Shown: piece by piece, positions 8,553 to 15,256 of the stretch
How the letters are laid out: every line of letters starts with the position of its first letter
Position numbering within the stretch: position 1 is the stretch's first letter
NCBI GenBank assembly: GCA_016778985.1
Contig: JADHOM010000016.1
Coordinates: 1-42,666, forward strand
DNA from: Alphaproteobacteria bacterium
GTDB lineage: Bacteria > Pseudomonadota > Alphaproteobacteria > Puniceispirillales > UBA1172
Direction of reading: 5' to 3'
Length of the DNA stretch: 42,666 bases
Position numbers and translations under genes: made by a program
The notes under the pieces: model-generated
The model's database searches: none
Seen by the model: the letters and a program-made list of their open reading frames with translations, nothing else
Told to the model about the DNA's origin: nothing

Positions 8553-9714
8553 TGAAATGGATACCGAGGCGTTAATCGATCGCATCAGGTCTTTGCGTGA
8601 TCGGATTGATGTACCTGCCTCACCTACCAAAAAGCCTGTCTATCAGCCTGAGCTAGCAGAAGAACCTAAACCTGCGCCAAATGACCATCTAACAGAAGAT
8701 CAAACAACAGAACCTGCTGTGCCAATCGAAACAGCAGATCAGACCACGGAAGCTGTGTTAGAGCCTAATATTGAGCCTAATATTGAGCCTGGTCCTGATA
8801 TAGCCCAAAATAATTCTGACGATGATGCTGATGACCAGCCCGATGAACGCTCAACCAAGATAGCTGATAATCTTGCCGCCGCCATGTCATCACTTAACGA
8901 AGATGTCTATGATGTTTATGCCAATAAATCTGATGTAACCGCACTTGATATGCGGATGCAGATGATTGAAAACAAACTTAAAAAAACCCAAGACATGATT
9001 GTGACCTTAAATCGTGCCGTCGGGCGGCTCATTGATTATGAAGAAAAACATGCTGAAGCCGCACCGCCTCTGGAACAACGCCAACATTCATCAACCGATA
9101 CCCCAAAACAGGCGATTGCTGAACAGGCTATTCCAGAACAGGCAATTATGGTGCTTGATAAAGTGGCGCCAGACAAATACATGCCTGATAAACCTATCTC
9201 ACATCATGCTGACACCTATCATAATCAAGCTGGTCGCGGCGCGCCCAAAAAACGCTCATATCATTCGCTCTGGTACGTTGCCGCCACCATTATGCTGACG
9301 GTGCTTTACTTTATGTTTGCTTTAAGCAGCACGACGTCTAACCCTGCCTCATCTTTGCCTGAAAGTGATGCCTTTCTTAATGAAAATGAAATGGCTGTTT
9401 ATTCGCATATTGAAATGGGGATGGCGCGGCCATTAGGTCTCACATCGCTTGATGAATTCTCAACAAGAATGTGGGAAAAAGGGGTCGATTTACCGCAATA
9501 TTACGAATGTATGGTCAGCATTATGGATGCCAGCACCAAGCCAATGAATCAAATGATGATTATTGAATTGCTTGATAATCCCCTGCGCTCTGATTATAAC
9601 CCTGCGGTGGTTGACAGGCAACGCGCCTTGTTTGAAAGCCGCTATGGTTCAGCCAATCATTATGGTGGTTATGGCCGCGCACAAACTAATATTGAGTCAT
9701 GCCGTAACTGGTAG
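8542..9714 (+). CDS. Hypothetical membrane-anchored coiled-coil protein
   Basis: Not recognised. With a GTG start at 8542 (ATG at 8557 is an alternative) it has 390 residues. Residues 20-110 are acidic and proline-rich, with a short repeat (EPNIEPNIEP). Residues about 130-170 look like a coiled coil (DMRMQMIENKLKKTQDMI). A low-complexity stretch with QAIAEQAIPEQAI follows, then a single transmembrane segment (WYVAATIMLTVLYFMFAL, about 245-262). The C-terminal 120 residues would be periplasmic and carry two cysteines (YYECMV and IESCRNW) that could form a disulfide. The layout suggests a cytoplasmic sensing or scaffolding arm linked to a small extracytoplasmic domain. Its neighbours give no clear functional link. 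Confidence 0.65.
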   Translation: MDHSEMDTEALIDRIRSLRDRIDVPASPTKKPVYQPELAEEPKPAPNDHLTEDQTTEPAVPIETADQTTEAVLEPNIEPNIEPGPDIAQNNSDDDADDQPDERSTKIADNLAAAMSSLNEDVYDVYANKSDVTALDMRMQMIENKLKKTQDMIVTLNRAVGRLIDYEEKHAEAAPPLEQRQHSSTDTPKQAIAEQAIPEQAIMVLDKVAPDKYMPDKPISHHADTYHNQAGRGAPKKRSYHSLWYVAATIMLTVLYFMFALSSTTSNPASSLPESDAFLNENEMAVYSHIEMGMARPLGLTSLDEFSTRMWEKGVDLPQYYECMVSIMDASTKPMNQMMIIELLDNPLRSDYNPAVVDRQRALFESRYGSANHYGGYGRAQTNIESCRNW

Positions 9715-9789
9715 TCAGAACCGCTTGACATCATATATTCAGTTAGCGTTAAGTGATTATAATTTTTATATCATCTAGTGAGATTTGTC

Positions 9790-10206
9790 ATGACCATGCA
9801 CAAGCGCATTCGCACTTTCAATACAAAAGAAACCTATCCTGAACAAAACCTTGATAATGATTTGTCTCAGGCTGTTGTTGCCAAAGGCACAATGGTATTT
9901 TTGCGTGGTCAGGTATCACAAAACCTTGATACTAGAGAAAGTCTCCACCCTAGTGACGCTGGCAAGCAAACCGAAAAAACAATGCAGAATATAAAAATGC
10001 TTCTCGAAGAAGCTGGCACGACAATGGACAGCATCTGTCGGATTGTCGTTTACGTCACTGATATTCGCTATCGTGAGGCTGTTTATCAAGAAATGGGAAA
10101 ATGGCTGAAAGGCGTTTTCCCATGTTCCACTGGTCTGGTTGTTCCTGCTTTGGCTCGTCCTGAATGGGTTGTCGAGATTGAGATTACAGCCGTTATTCCT
10201 GAATAG
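9790..10206 (+). CDS. RidA family (YjgF/YER057c/UK114) protein
   Basis: A 138-residue protein of the RidA superfamily, small trimeric enzymes that hydrolyse reactive enamines/imines or related intermediates. Seen: the family core VFLRGQVSQN, the helix AGTTMDSICRIVVYVTDIRYR, and the C-terminal PEWVVEIEITAVIPE. The canonical RidA arginine that binds substrate carboxylates is probably the Arg in SICRIVVYV. The frame extends to a GTG at 9778, but the ATG at 9790 has a better-placed GTGAG. It is followed after 8 bases by the Rieske oxygenase and then DUF1028, forming a compact operon, so its job is probably to clear an imine released by the oxygenase step. Confidence 0.85.
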   Translation: MTMHKRIRTFNTKETYPEQNLDNDLSQAVVAKGTMVFLRGQVSQNLDTRESLHPSDAGKQTEKTMQNIKMLLEEAGTTMDSICRIVVYVTDIRYREAVYQEMGKWLKGVFPCSTGLVVPALARPEWVVEIEITAVIPE

Positions 10207-10214
10207 GAAATCCC

Positions 10215-11345
10215 ATGCTCCCAGGCCTCTTAAAGACGCTTAAACAGGTTGCCGCCTCACCATTATCGCAGGCGACAACGATGCCGAAAGAGATATATAC
10301 AAGCCCGATCGTGCTTGACCATGAAACGCAACATATTTTTAGCAAAGAATGGATTTGCGTTGGCCGCGCCGATAGCTTGCCCAAGATTGGCGACTATATG
10401 ACGGTTGAGATTGCTAATCAGCCTCTGATTGTCACGCGCGGCAAGGATGGCAAACTTAATGCTATATCCAATATTTGCCTGCATCGGGGGATGGTGCTGG
10501 CACAAGGCCGCGGCAATGCTAAGAAGTTTACCTGCCCTTACCATGCCTGGACATATCAGCCAGATGGCAAGCTAGTGGCAGCGGCATTTATGGATAAAAC
10601 TGAGTGTTTTGACAAATCCGCTATGCGGTTGCCGCAAGCCCGCTGTGAGGAATATTTAGGCTGGATATATGTTAATCTTGATCCTGATGCGGTATCTGTC
10701 AGAGACCAATTATCTGAGCTGACAGAATTGCTTGAACCTTATCATATGGAAAATTATGTCAGTATTTTTGAAGAAGAGCATCACTGGAACACCAACTGGA
10801 AATGCCTGACCGAGAACTTTATGGAAGGCTATCACCTGCCAGTCGCCCATCAAGCAACCGTTGGGGCGCATTTTAACCTGATGGATACAGAGTTTGATGA
10901 GCGTGGTAAGTTTGATCATTTCACCTATCAATATTTTACCAAAAAAGATAGCGCACCTGTTGGCACGGCGCATCCCGCAAATACATGGCTGACTGGTAAA
11001 TGGCGCTCAACATCAATCATGCCAACCGTCTTTCCTTCGCATATGTATGTGCTGGCACCTGATCATCTATGGTATTTGGCCTTGCTGCCCGATGGTCCTG
11101 ATCATGTTCGGATCCGATATGGCGCCGCTATGGCACCAGAGGTTCTAGAGGCATGGGATAATCCCGAAGCGATGATTGCCGATACCAAAGCCTTTCTGGA
11201 TGATGTTCAAGAAGAAGACAGAGCCGTTGTCGAAGGTATTTTCAGGGGCGCCAAAGCCCCCATGACCAAGGCAGGCCCGCTAAGCTGGCTTGAGCGGGAA
11301 AATCATGAGTTTACCAATTATCTGGCACGCATGCTGTGCCCATAA
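10215..11345 (+). CDS. Rieske non-heme iron oxygenase, alpha subunit (carnitine/betaine monooxygenase-like)
   Basis: A 376-residue terminal oxygenase. The Rieske [2Fe-2S] ligands are Cys88, His90, Cys107 and His110 in a CxH-16-CxxH pattern. The mononuclear iron site is in ENFMEGYHLPVAHQ, with His207 and His212. The residue that bridges the two metal centres is Asp in ring-hydroxylating dioxygenases; here Glu204 lies three residues before the first His, the same E-x2-H-x4-H spacing as in carnitine monooxygenase CntA. This points to an N-methyl/quaternary amine substrate rather than an aromatic ring. No reductase subunit lies nearby, so an electron donor must come from elsewhere. The ribosome site AGGAAAT precedes the ATG. 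Confidence 0.82.
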   Translation: MLPGLLKTLKQVAASPLSQATTMPKEIYTSPIVLDHETQHIFSKEWICVGRADSLPKIGDYMTVEIANQPLIVTRGKDGKLNAISNICLHRGMVLAQGRGNAKKFTCPYHAWTYQPDGKLVAAAFMDKTECFDKSAMRLPQARCEEYLGWIYVNLDPDAVSVRDQLSELTELLEPYHMENYVSIFEEEHHWNTNWKCLTENFMEGYHLPVAHQATVGAHFNLMDTEFDERGKFDHFTYQYFTKKDSAPVGTAHPANTWLTGKWRSTSIMPTVFPSHMYVLAPDHLWYLALLPDGPDHVRIRYGAAMAPEVLEAWDNPEAMIADTKAFLDDVQEEDRAVVEGIFRGAKAPMTKAGPLSWLERENHEFTNYLARMLCP

Positions 11346-11374
11346 TTCCCGTAATCCAAAATAAGGAGAAGTAA

Positions 11375-12052
11375 ATGACCATTGCTATCGTCGGACGCTG
11401 TGCCAAAACCAATATGGCAGGAGTTGCCATTACGACCTCTAGTATCGCTGTTGGTAGCCGCTGTCCCTATGCTATGGCTGGTGCTGGTGCGGTAACAACG
11501 CAAAACATAACTGACCCGACGATTGGCCCTGCTGTGCTGGCGCTTATGAGTGAGGGGCATAGTGCTGAGACCGCCATTAAGATGACAATGGATGGCCGCC
11601 CCCACGCTGATTTTCGGCAAGTCGCAGCGGTTGATCTTCACGGCGGAACAGGGGTTTTCACAGGCCGTGAGATACTTGGCAATAATGCTGTTAATCAGGG
11701 CAAAGATTGTGTTGGTGCAGGTAATTTGCTGTCACGGGTTGAGGTTATTCCAGCCATGACACAAGCCTTTGAGGACGGGCATGATTTGCATCTGGCGGAA
11801 CGGCTGTCTCGAGCTTTAATCGCCGCTCTCGATGCTGGCGGTGAAGAAGGCCCCACCCATTCTGCGGCTCTCATCGTTGCGCATGAACGGCCTTGGCCGC
11901 TTGTTGATTTGCGGATTGACTGGACCGATGACTGCCCGGGACAGGCGTTGTTAGCGTTATGGGAGGAGTACAAGCCGCAAATGAATGATTATCTGACCCG
12001 TGCGATTAATCCATCTGCCGCCCCAAGCTATGGTGTCCCCGGAGATGAATAA
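11375..12052 (+). CDS. DUF1028 family protein (Ntn-hydrolase-like)
   Basis: A 225-residue DUF1028 protein. The N-terminus MTIAIVGRCAKTNMAGVAI and the following GAGAVTTQN are characteristic. Known members have a fold like N-terminal-nucleophile hydrolases, but their reactions are mostly undefined. It has a strong AAGGAG ribosome site 29 bases after the Rieske gene and shares its direction, so it belongs to the same operon. A role as an amidohydrolase acting on a product of the oxygenase is a reasonable inference and no more. Confidence 0.85.
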   Translation: MTIAIVGRCAKTNMAGVAITTSSIAVGSRCPYAMAGAGAVTTQNITDPTIGPAVLALMSEGHSAETAIKMTMDGRPHADFRQVAAVDLHGGTGVFTGREILGNNAVNQGKDCVGAGNLLSRVEVIPAMTQAFEDGHDLHLAERLSRALIAALDAGGEEGPTHSAALIVAHERPWPLVDLRIDWTDDCPGQALLALWEEYKPQMNDYLTRAINPSAAPSYGVPGDE

Positions 12053-12091
12053 AGGCTGATAACACGGCTTTAGATAGGTAAGTGAGTGAAA

Positions 12092-12132
12092 CTAGCAAGA
12101 CATCTCATAAAGATTCCAATCAGTCTTGCTAG
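12092..12132. terminator. Inverted repeat at the end of convergent genes
   Basis: A perfect 10-bp inverted repeat: CTAGCAAGAC (12092-12101) and GTCTTGCTAG (12123-12132), separated by 21 bases. It covers the last codons of the GNAT gene and lies 40 bases past the DUF1028 stop. It may act as a transcript end for both directions, but no strong T-run follows on either strand and the loop is long. Confidence 0.35.
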
Positions 12133-12538
12133 CATATTTGTCATAAACCCCACGCGCGCGATAATTATTGTCGCGGGTGATCCAGCGTATCACCGCCCAT
12201 TCATTGTCTTGCGCCATTGCCTTCAAGCTCGTCATCAAGGCATCAACCACGCCGATGCCGCGCTGATCATGATCAACAAATAAATCATCAAGAAAGCCGA
12301 TTACCTTGCCTCGCAATGGGCTTGGCATTGGCCGAATATGCGCCAGACCAACAAGCCTATCATCATAAACCGCAACCAGACCATGAACAGGATGTGAGGC
12401 GTCCATGAGCCAGCCCCAAGTTGTTTGGATAATATCTTCGGTTAATGTGACTTTATAATGCTCAGCATAACCGTGATAAAGGTGTAGCCATTGGTCATAA
12501 TCTGTCGTGGTAAGAGACCTCACTAGCACATCTGGCAT
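12092..12538 (-). CDS. GNAT family N-acetyltransferase
   Basis: A 148-residue acetyl-CoA-dependent transferase. Seen: GLVAVYDDRLVGLAHI (beta strands 3-4 region), the pyrophosphate-binding segment FVDHDQRGIGVVDALM (the Q/RxxGxG/A motif A), and the C-terminal NNYRARGVYDKY. The ATG at 12538 has AGGA at proper spacing; the upstream ATG at 12544 sits almost on top of that ribosome site. The protein is short and complete for the family. The substrate is unknown. It is divergent from the carbonic anhydrase gene across about 88 bases. Confidence 0.85.
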   Translation of the reverse strand: MPDVLVRSLTTTDYDQWLHLYHGYAEHYKVTLTEDIIQTTWGWLMDASHPVHGLVAVYDDRLVGLAHIRPMPSPLRGKVIGFLDDLFVDHDQRGIGVVDALMTSLKAMAQDNEWAVIRWITRDNNYRARGVYDKYASKTDWNLYEMSC

Positions 12539-12626
12539 ATTCATTTCCTAATCGTTACAGTCTTTACATTATCTTAATCAATGCTTACACATTAAGCAAT
12601 ATAATCCAGATAATAAGGAGTGACCA

Positions 12627-13316
12627 ATGAGCGAGAAAAAGAAATTGGCCAGTCTTAGCAATGAAATGGTGCGGCCATTACCAGGATATCTCAGTAAGCG
12701 TTATGTAAGTTGGTATAATGGACATTTTCAGGATAACCAAAGCTGGTATCAGAACCTAGCCACATTCGGGCAACATCCGCGTGCCATGATCATCTCATGC
12801 TGTGATAGCCGCGTTAATGCCATGTCATTATTTGGTGGTGAAGATGGTGATTTTTTCATTCACCGAAATATTGCAAATCTCATCCCGCCGTTTAACCCAA
12901 ATGGTGACCATCATGGCACTTCAGCGGCAATAGAATACGCGGTAACAGTGCTTAAAGTATCGCATCTGATTGTTTTGGGACATTCTGGATGCGGCGGCAT
13001 TGAAAATGGTTACCATGCCTGTAATGGCACCAATGATGAGGCGCTTAAACAATCAAACTTTATTGCTAAATGGCTAGAAATCCTGACCCCTGCCTTTCAA
13101 GATGGGGCGAATCTTAAAACAGATGCTGAACGCATCCGGGATTTGGAACAGCGAAGCATTGTTCATTCGCTGAGCAATCTGGTGGCGTTCCCTTTTATCA
13201 GATTGGCGCAGAACGATGGCCGTCTATCACTCCATGGATTATGGCATGATATCGGTACCGGACAGCTTCATATCTATGATGCCGAAAGTGGCCTCTTTGC
13301 CCCTGTTGGTGTGTGA
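12627..13316 (+). CDS. Beta-class carbonic anhydrase
   Basis: Interconverts CO2 and bicarbonate in the cytosol using zinc. The 229 residues contain the full zinc set: Cys58 and Asp60 in SCCDSRVN, then His119 and Cys122 in LGHSGCGGI. The dyad Asp60-Arg62 is intact. The C-terminal beta strand region LHGLWHDIGTGQLHIYD is typical. A clear AAGGAG ribosome site precedes the ATG at 12627. The TGA stop coincides with the first base of a 35-bp segment that is repeated inside the EutA-like gene (see 13316-13350), so the sequence right after the gene has been rearranged. Confidence 0.92.
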   Translation: MSEKKKLASLSNEMVRPLPGYLSKRYVSWYNGHFQDNQSWYQNLATFGQHPRAMIISCCDSRVNAMSLFGGEDGDFFIHRNIANLIPPFNPNGDHHGTSAAIEYAVTVLKVSHLIVLGHSGCGGIENGYHACNGTNDEALKQSNFIAKWLEILTPAFQDGANLKTDAERIRDLEQRSIVHSLSNLVAFPFIRLAQNDGRLSLHGLWHDIGTGQLHIYDAESGLFAPVGV

Positions 13317-13350
13317 TTATAGACGATCACATTCACATCACTGCGATAAG
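13316..13350. repeat. 35-bp direct duplication of a segment of the EutA-like gene
   Basis: The 35 bases here match 14749-14783 at 33 positions, in the same orientation; only the 13th and 14th bases differ. The copy at 14749-14783 lies inside the intact EutA-like gene and encodes, on the minus strand, YRSDVNAIVYN. The copy here follows the carbonic anhydrase stop codon and is not part of a complete gene. The two copies bracket the whole toxin-antitoxin module. Confidence 0.85.
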
Positions 13351-13442
13351 CCGCGATCAGGCAAGGCATGACATCCTTAAAAAACTGATGGCAGCATGGC
13401 GGCAAAACTGGATGGGGTCGAGCTGGTTGGCATTGATCAGTA

Positions 13443-13462
13443 AAAGCAAAACTAAATGATGA
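13443..13462. repeat. 20-bp copy of the antitoxin gene's 3' region
   Basis: These 20 bases are identical to 14355-14374, near the 3' end of the antitoxin gene, in the same orientation. Together with the 35-bp copy at 13316-13350 this shows that the 250-base gap upstream of the toxin gene is assembled from pieces of the genes that lie downstream. Confidence 0.8.
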
Positions 13463-13463
13463 C

Positions 13464-13491
13464 TTGACATTATATTCATTCTGCCTATCAT
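13464..13491 (+). promoter_or_regulatory. Sigma-70-type promoter of the toxin-antitoxin operon
   Basis: A perfect -35 box TTGACA (13464-13469), a 16-base spacer and a -10 box TATCAT (13486-13491, one mismatch from consensus). It is the best promoter match I saw in the window, about 75 bases upstream of the toxin ATG. Confidence 0.7.
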
Positions 13492-13499
13492 AATGATAG
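13485..13499. promoter_or_regulatory. Palindromic operator over the -10 box
   Basis: A perfect 15-bp palindrome, CTATCAT-A-ATGATAG, with 7-bp arms and a one-base centre. It contains the whole -10 box, so a protein bound here would block transcription. HTH antitoxins usually repress their own operon through such sites, and the antitoxin encoded just downstream has an XRE-type HTH. Confidence 0.7.
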
Positions 13500-13529
13500 T
13501 TTATTGATGAAGTGCTTGCCCAAAAACAC

Positions 13530-13561
13530 ATAATAAACGTCGGCGTATAATAAACTTCGGC
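13530..13561. repeat. 15-bp direct repeats in the toxin leader
   Basis: Two copies of a 15-bp sequence, ATAATAAACGTCGGC (13530-13544) and ATAATAAACTTCGGC (13547-13561), differing at one base and phased by 17 bp. The second copy ends three bases before the toxin ATG and covers its ribosome-binding region. It could be a second regulatory site or a small slippage duplication. Confidence 0.7.
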
Positions 13562-13564
13562 ACC

Positions 13565-13909
13565 ATGATAATCAAAACGCAGAATTGGCAATCGGGGCTT
13601 TCTACTGCTGCCGCCACAGATGGAATTAGGGCGTTGGTGCGTGATGATGAAGCGGTTGCTCATATAAGAGTACATTTTAAAGAGCAACTTAATCAGCGTG
13701 GGTTACTGATCTCTGATGCCTTGCATGTATTAAAATATGGTTTTGTCTATGATAAGCCGGAACAATCAACACAACCAGGCTTCTGGAAATACAAGATGCA
13801 GAGTACATCACCGAATTCAGGCAAGAGAAAATTAGAGATTGTTGTCATACCTGATTTTAATCAATGCGGTTACAAATTGATCACTATCTACTGGGTGGAT
13901 GGGCAATAG
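13565..13909 (+). CDS. Putative toxin, DUF4258 family
   Basis: A 114-residue protein with the DUF4258 layout: FKEQLNQRGLLISDALHVL, then an ...GFVYDKP... strand, FWKYKMQ, and a beta pair KLEIVVIPD and KLITIYWVDG. DUF4258 proteins have an RelE/MqsR-like fold and are typically the toxin of a two-gene type II module, with RNase activity in characterised relatives. Its stop is 31 bases before the antitoxin ATG. The gene order is toxin first, as for MqsR/MqsA and HigB/HigA. The start lacks a strong ribosome site, which would keep toxin translation low. The first 25 residues are not conserved in the pattern I know, so a downstream start is possible. Confidence 0.75.
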   Translation: MIIKTQNWQSGLSTAAATDGIRALVRDDEAVAHIRVHFKEQLNQRGLLISDALHVLKYGFVYDKPEQSTQPGFWKYKMQSTSPNSGKRKLEIVVIPDFNQCGYKLITIYWVDGQ

Positions 13910-13940
13910 GTTAAATATTTACAAAAGGGAGGAATTTGTC

Positions 13941-14408
13941 ATGTCACATAATGGGTATCATTATACCGAATGTGGATTAGATGATGTGTTCATTATCGCC
14001 GATCATCTGCAATCAGATGATGAAGATGAGGCGGTGTTGACCATACCGGCAATAGGCATGCTGCATAAGGTTATTGCAGAGGGCGTGATTAATGCTGACG
14101 GTATCCTTAACGGTAAGGAAATTCGTTTCCTGCGGACAGAGATGGGTATGACACAAGCCCAGCTCGCAAAAATTCTGCACCGTAAAGAGTTAACTGTTGC
14201 TCGCTGGGAGAAAAATGAAGTTGGCATTGATGCCACCCTAGACCTTATCTTGCGGCAATTAGCGGCAGAAAAACTAGACGTTCCTTTTGGGCAAGGCCAA
14301 ACGATTGAAAGACTTTGCCTTGAAAGGGTGCCGATAAAGCAACCAATGCCAATTAAAGCAAAACTAAATGATGATAACGGGTTGCCGCGCTATACGCTGA
14401 TTGCATGA
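13941..14408 (+). CDS. Antitoxin, XRE/MqsA-type helix-turn-helix protein
   Basis: A 155-residue DNA-binding protein. The N-terminus YHYTECGLDDVFI is the signature start of YgiT/MqsA-like antitoxins that lack the zinc-finger cysteines. An XRE HTH covers about residues 60-92 (EIRFLRTEMGMTQAQLAKIL, then the recognition helix ending RWEKNE). The frame is open to an ATG at 13899 that would overlap the toxin stop, but the ATG at 13941 has a strong GGGAGG ribosome site, so I use that. Strong translation of the antitoxin beside a weak toxin start fits the expected stoichiometry. It probably binds the palindrome at 13485-13499. Confidence 0.82.
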   Translation: MSHNGYHYTECGLDDVFIIADHLQSDDEDEAVLTIPAIGMLHKVIAEGVINADGILNGKEIRFLRTEMGMTQAQLAKILHRKELTVARWEKNEVGIDATLDLILRQLAAEKLDVPFGQGQTIERLCLERVPIKQPMPIKAKLNDDNGLPRYTLIA

Positions 14409-14418
14409 GTTTAGGATA

Positions 14419-15228
14419 TTAGGGTAAGGGAGCGTTATATAGCTGACCTAAATGCGGGATCGTATCCGTCACACCAGCTAGCCGTAAGCAATGCCACGCC
14501 ATAGCATGATTAGAAGATGTGACAGGCAGCCCTATGCTTTGCTCAATCTGGGCGACATGTTCGGCCAGCCGAACCGATGTGCATGACACAAATACCATAT
14601 CAATGCTTTCGCCATCGCGGGCGGCTTTATCTTTAATCGTGTTAATGGCAGAGATCAGACTATCGGCGTCAATACTGGCAACAATCGGGTCTTTTTCTTC
14701 GTTGAATGAGCCAAAAACAGGCACCTCAAACCCATGTTGTGTAATGTAATTATAGACGATAGCATTCACATCACTGCGATAAGGCGTTAAAACAGCAATA
14801 CGTTTTGCCTGCATTGTCCGAAACGCCGCAAACGCCGCCGTAATAGGGGTTGTTGTTTTTGCCATAGGCTTTGCTGCTTTCAGGAACCCGTGGACAGCCT
14901 CCTCCCCCAGCACCGTTGAGGCTGACGTACAGCCATAAGCCAGAACATCAAGGCGGTCTTCGGGCAGAATGAGTGATGCCGTATCGGTAATCCGCGGCCC
15001 CATATCAGACAGTGTTTTCGGCGTCACTGATACCTCATTAGCAATGCGCGCAGCAAACACATCAATTCCTGGCTCTCTGATAATCTGCCGAAACTCATGC
15101 TCAACCGTGTAATCGGTAGCAAGCACAACCAGCCCTATACGTGCCTTTTCGCCAATCACCATATGTGTCGAAAACGGTAGGTTCTCAATTAAATATGATT
15201 GATCCTTATTAATAATCTCATCCATCAT
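14419..15228 (-). CDS. eutA: Asp/Glu racemase-superfamily protein, EutA/arylmalonate decarboxylase-like
   Basis: A 269-residue member of the maleate isomerase / arylmalonate decarboxylase branch of the Asp/Glu racemase superfamily. Two cysteines sit at the expected active-site positions: Cys100 (AYGCTSAS) and Cys216 (VSCTSVR). IGLVVLATDYT at the N-terminus and LPVTSSNHAMAW near the C-terminus match the EutA group, which is linked to hydroxyectoine use, but the precise reaction of EutA has not been settled as far as I know. Here it sits at the end of a TRAP transporter run, 19 bases after dctM and about 9 kb from the eutB/doeA genes, so it could equally serve the TRAP substrate. A 35-bp stretch of it is duplicated at 13316-13350. 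Confidence 0.72.
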   Translation of the reverse strand: MMDEIINKDQSYLIENLPFSTHMVIGEKARIGLVVLATDYTVEHEFRQIIREPGIDVFAARIANEVSVTPKTLSDMGPRITDTASLILPEDRLDVLAYGCTSASTVLGEEAVHGFLKAAKPMAKTTTPITAAFAAFRTMQAKRIAVLTPYRSDVNAIVYNYITQHGFEVPVFGSFNEEKDPIVASIDADSLISAINTIKDKAARDGESIDMVFVSCTSVRLAEHVAQIEQSIGLPVTSSNHAMAWHCLRLAGVTDTIPHLGQLYNAPLP

Positions 15229-15230
15229 TT

Positions 15231-15256
15231 TATCCTATCTGGGTATCCTATCCGGA
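15231..15256. repeat. 13-bp tandem repeat at the dctM / eutA-like junction
   Basis: Two adjacent 13-bp units, TATCCTATCTGGG and TATCCTATCCGGA, 11 of 13 bases alike. On the minus strand this covers the dctM stop codon and the ribosome site of the EutA-like gene (AGGAT before the ATG), so the AGGATA motif is present twice. Confidence 0.7.

Noticed and set aside
12092-12132. A regulatory or recombination site at the perfect 10-bp inverted repeat
   Set aside because: It lies at the meeting point of two convergent genes and includes coding bases of one; transcript termination is the simpler explanation, so I list it only as a weak terminator.
13313-13459. A 48-codon plus-strand ORF with a GTG start overlapping the carbonic anhydrase stop
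   Set aside because: It is built from the duplicated EutA segment read on the other strand and the copied antitoxin piece, has no ribosome site and no recognisable family.
13274-13687. A 137-residue minus-strand reading frame with similarity to part of the EutA-like protein (YRSDVNVIVYN)
   Set aside because: The similarity is confined to the 35-bp duplicated segment; the rest shows no family character and the frame overlaps the toxin gene and carbonic anhydrase end. I treat it as a by-product of the duplication, not a gene.
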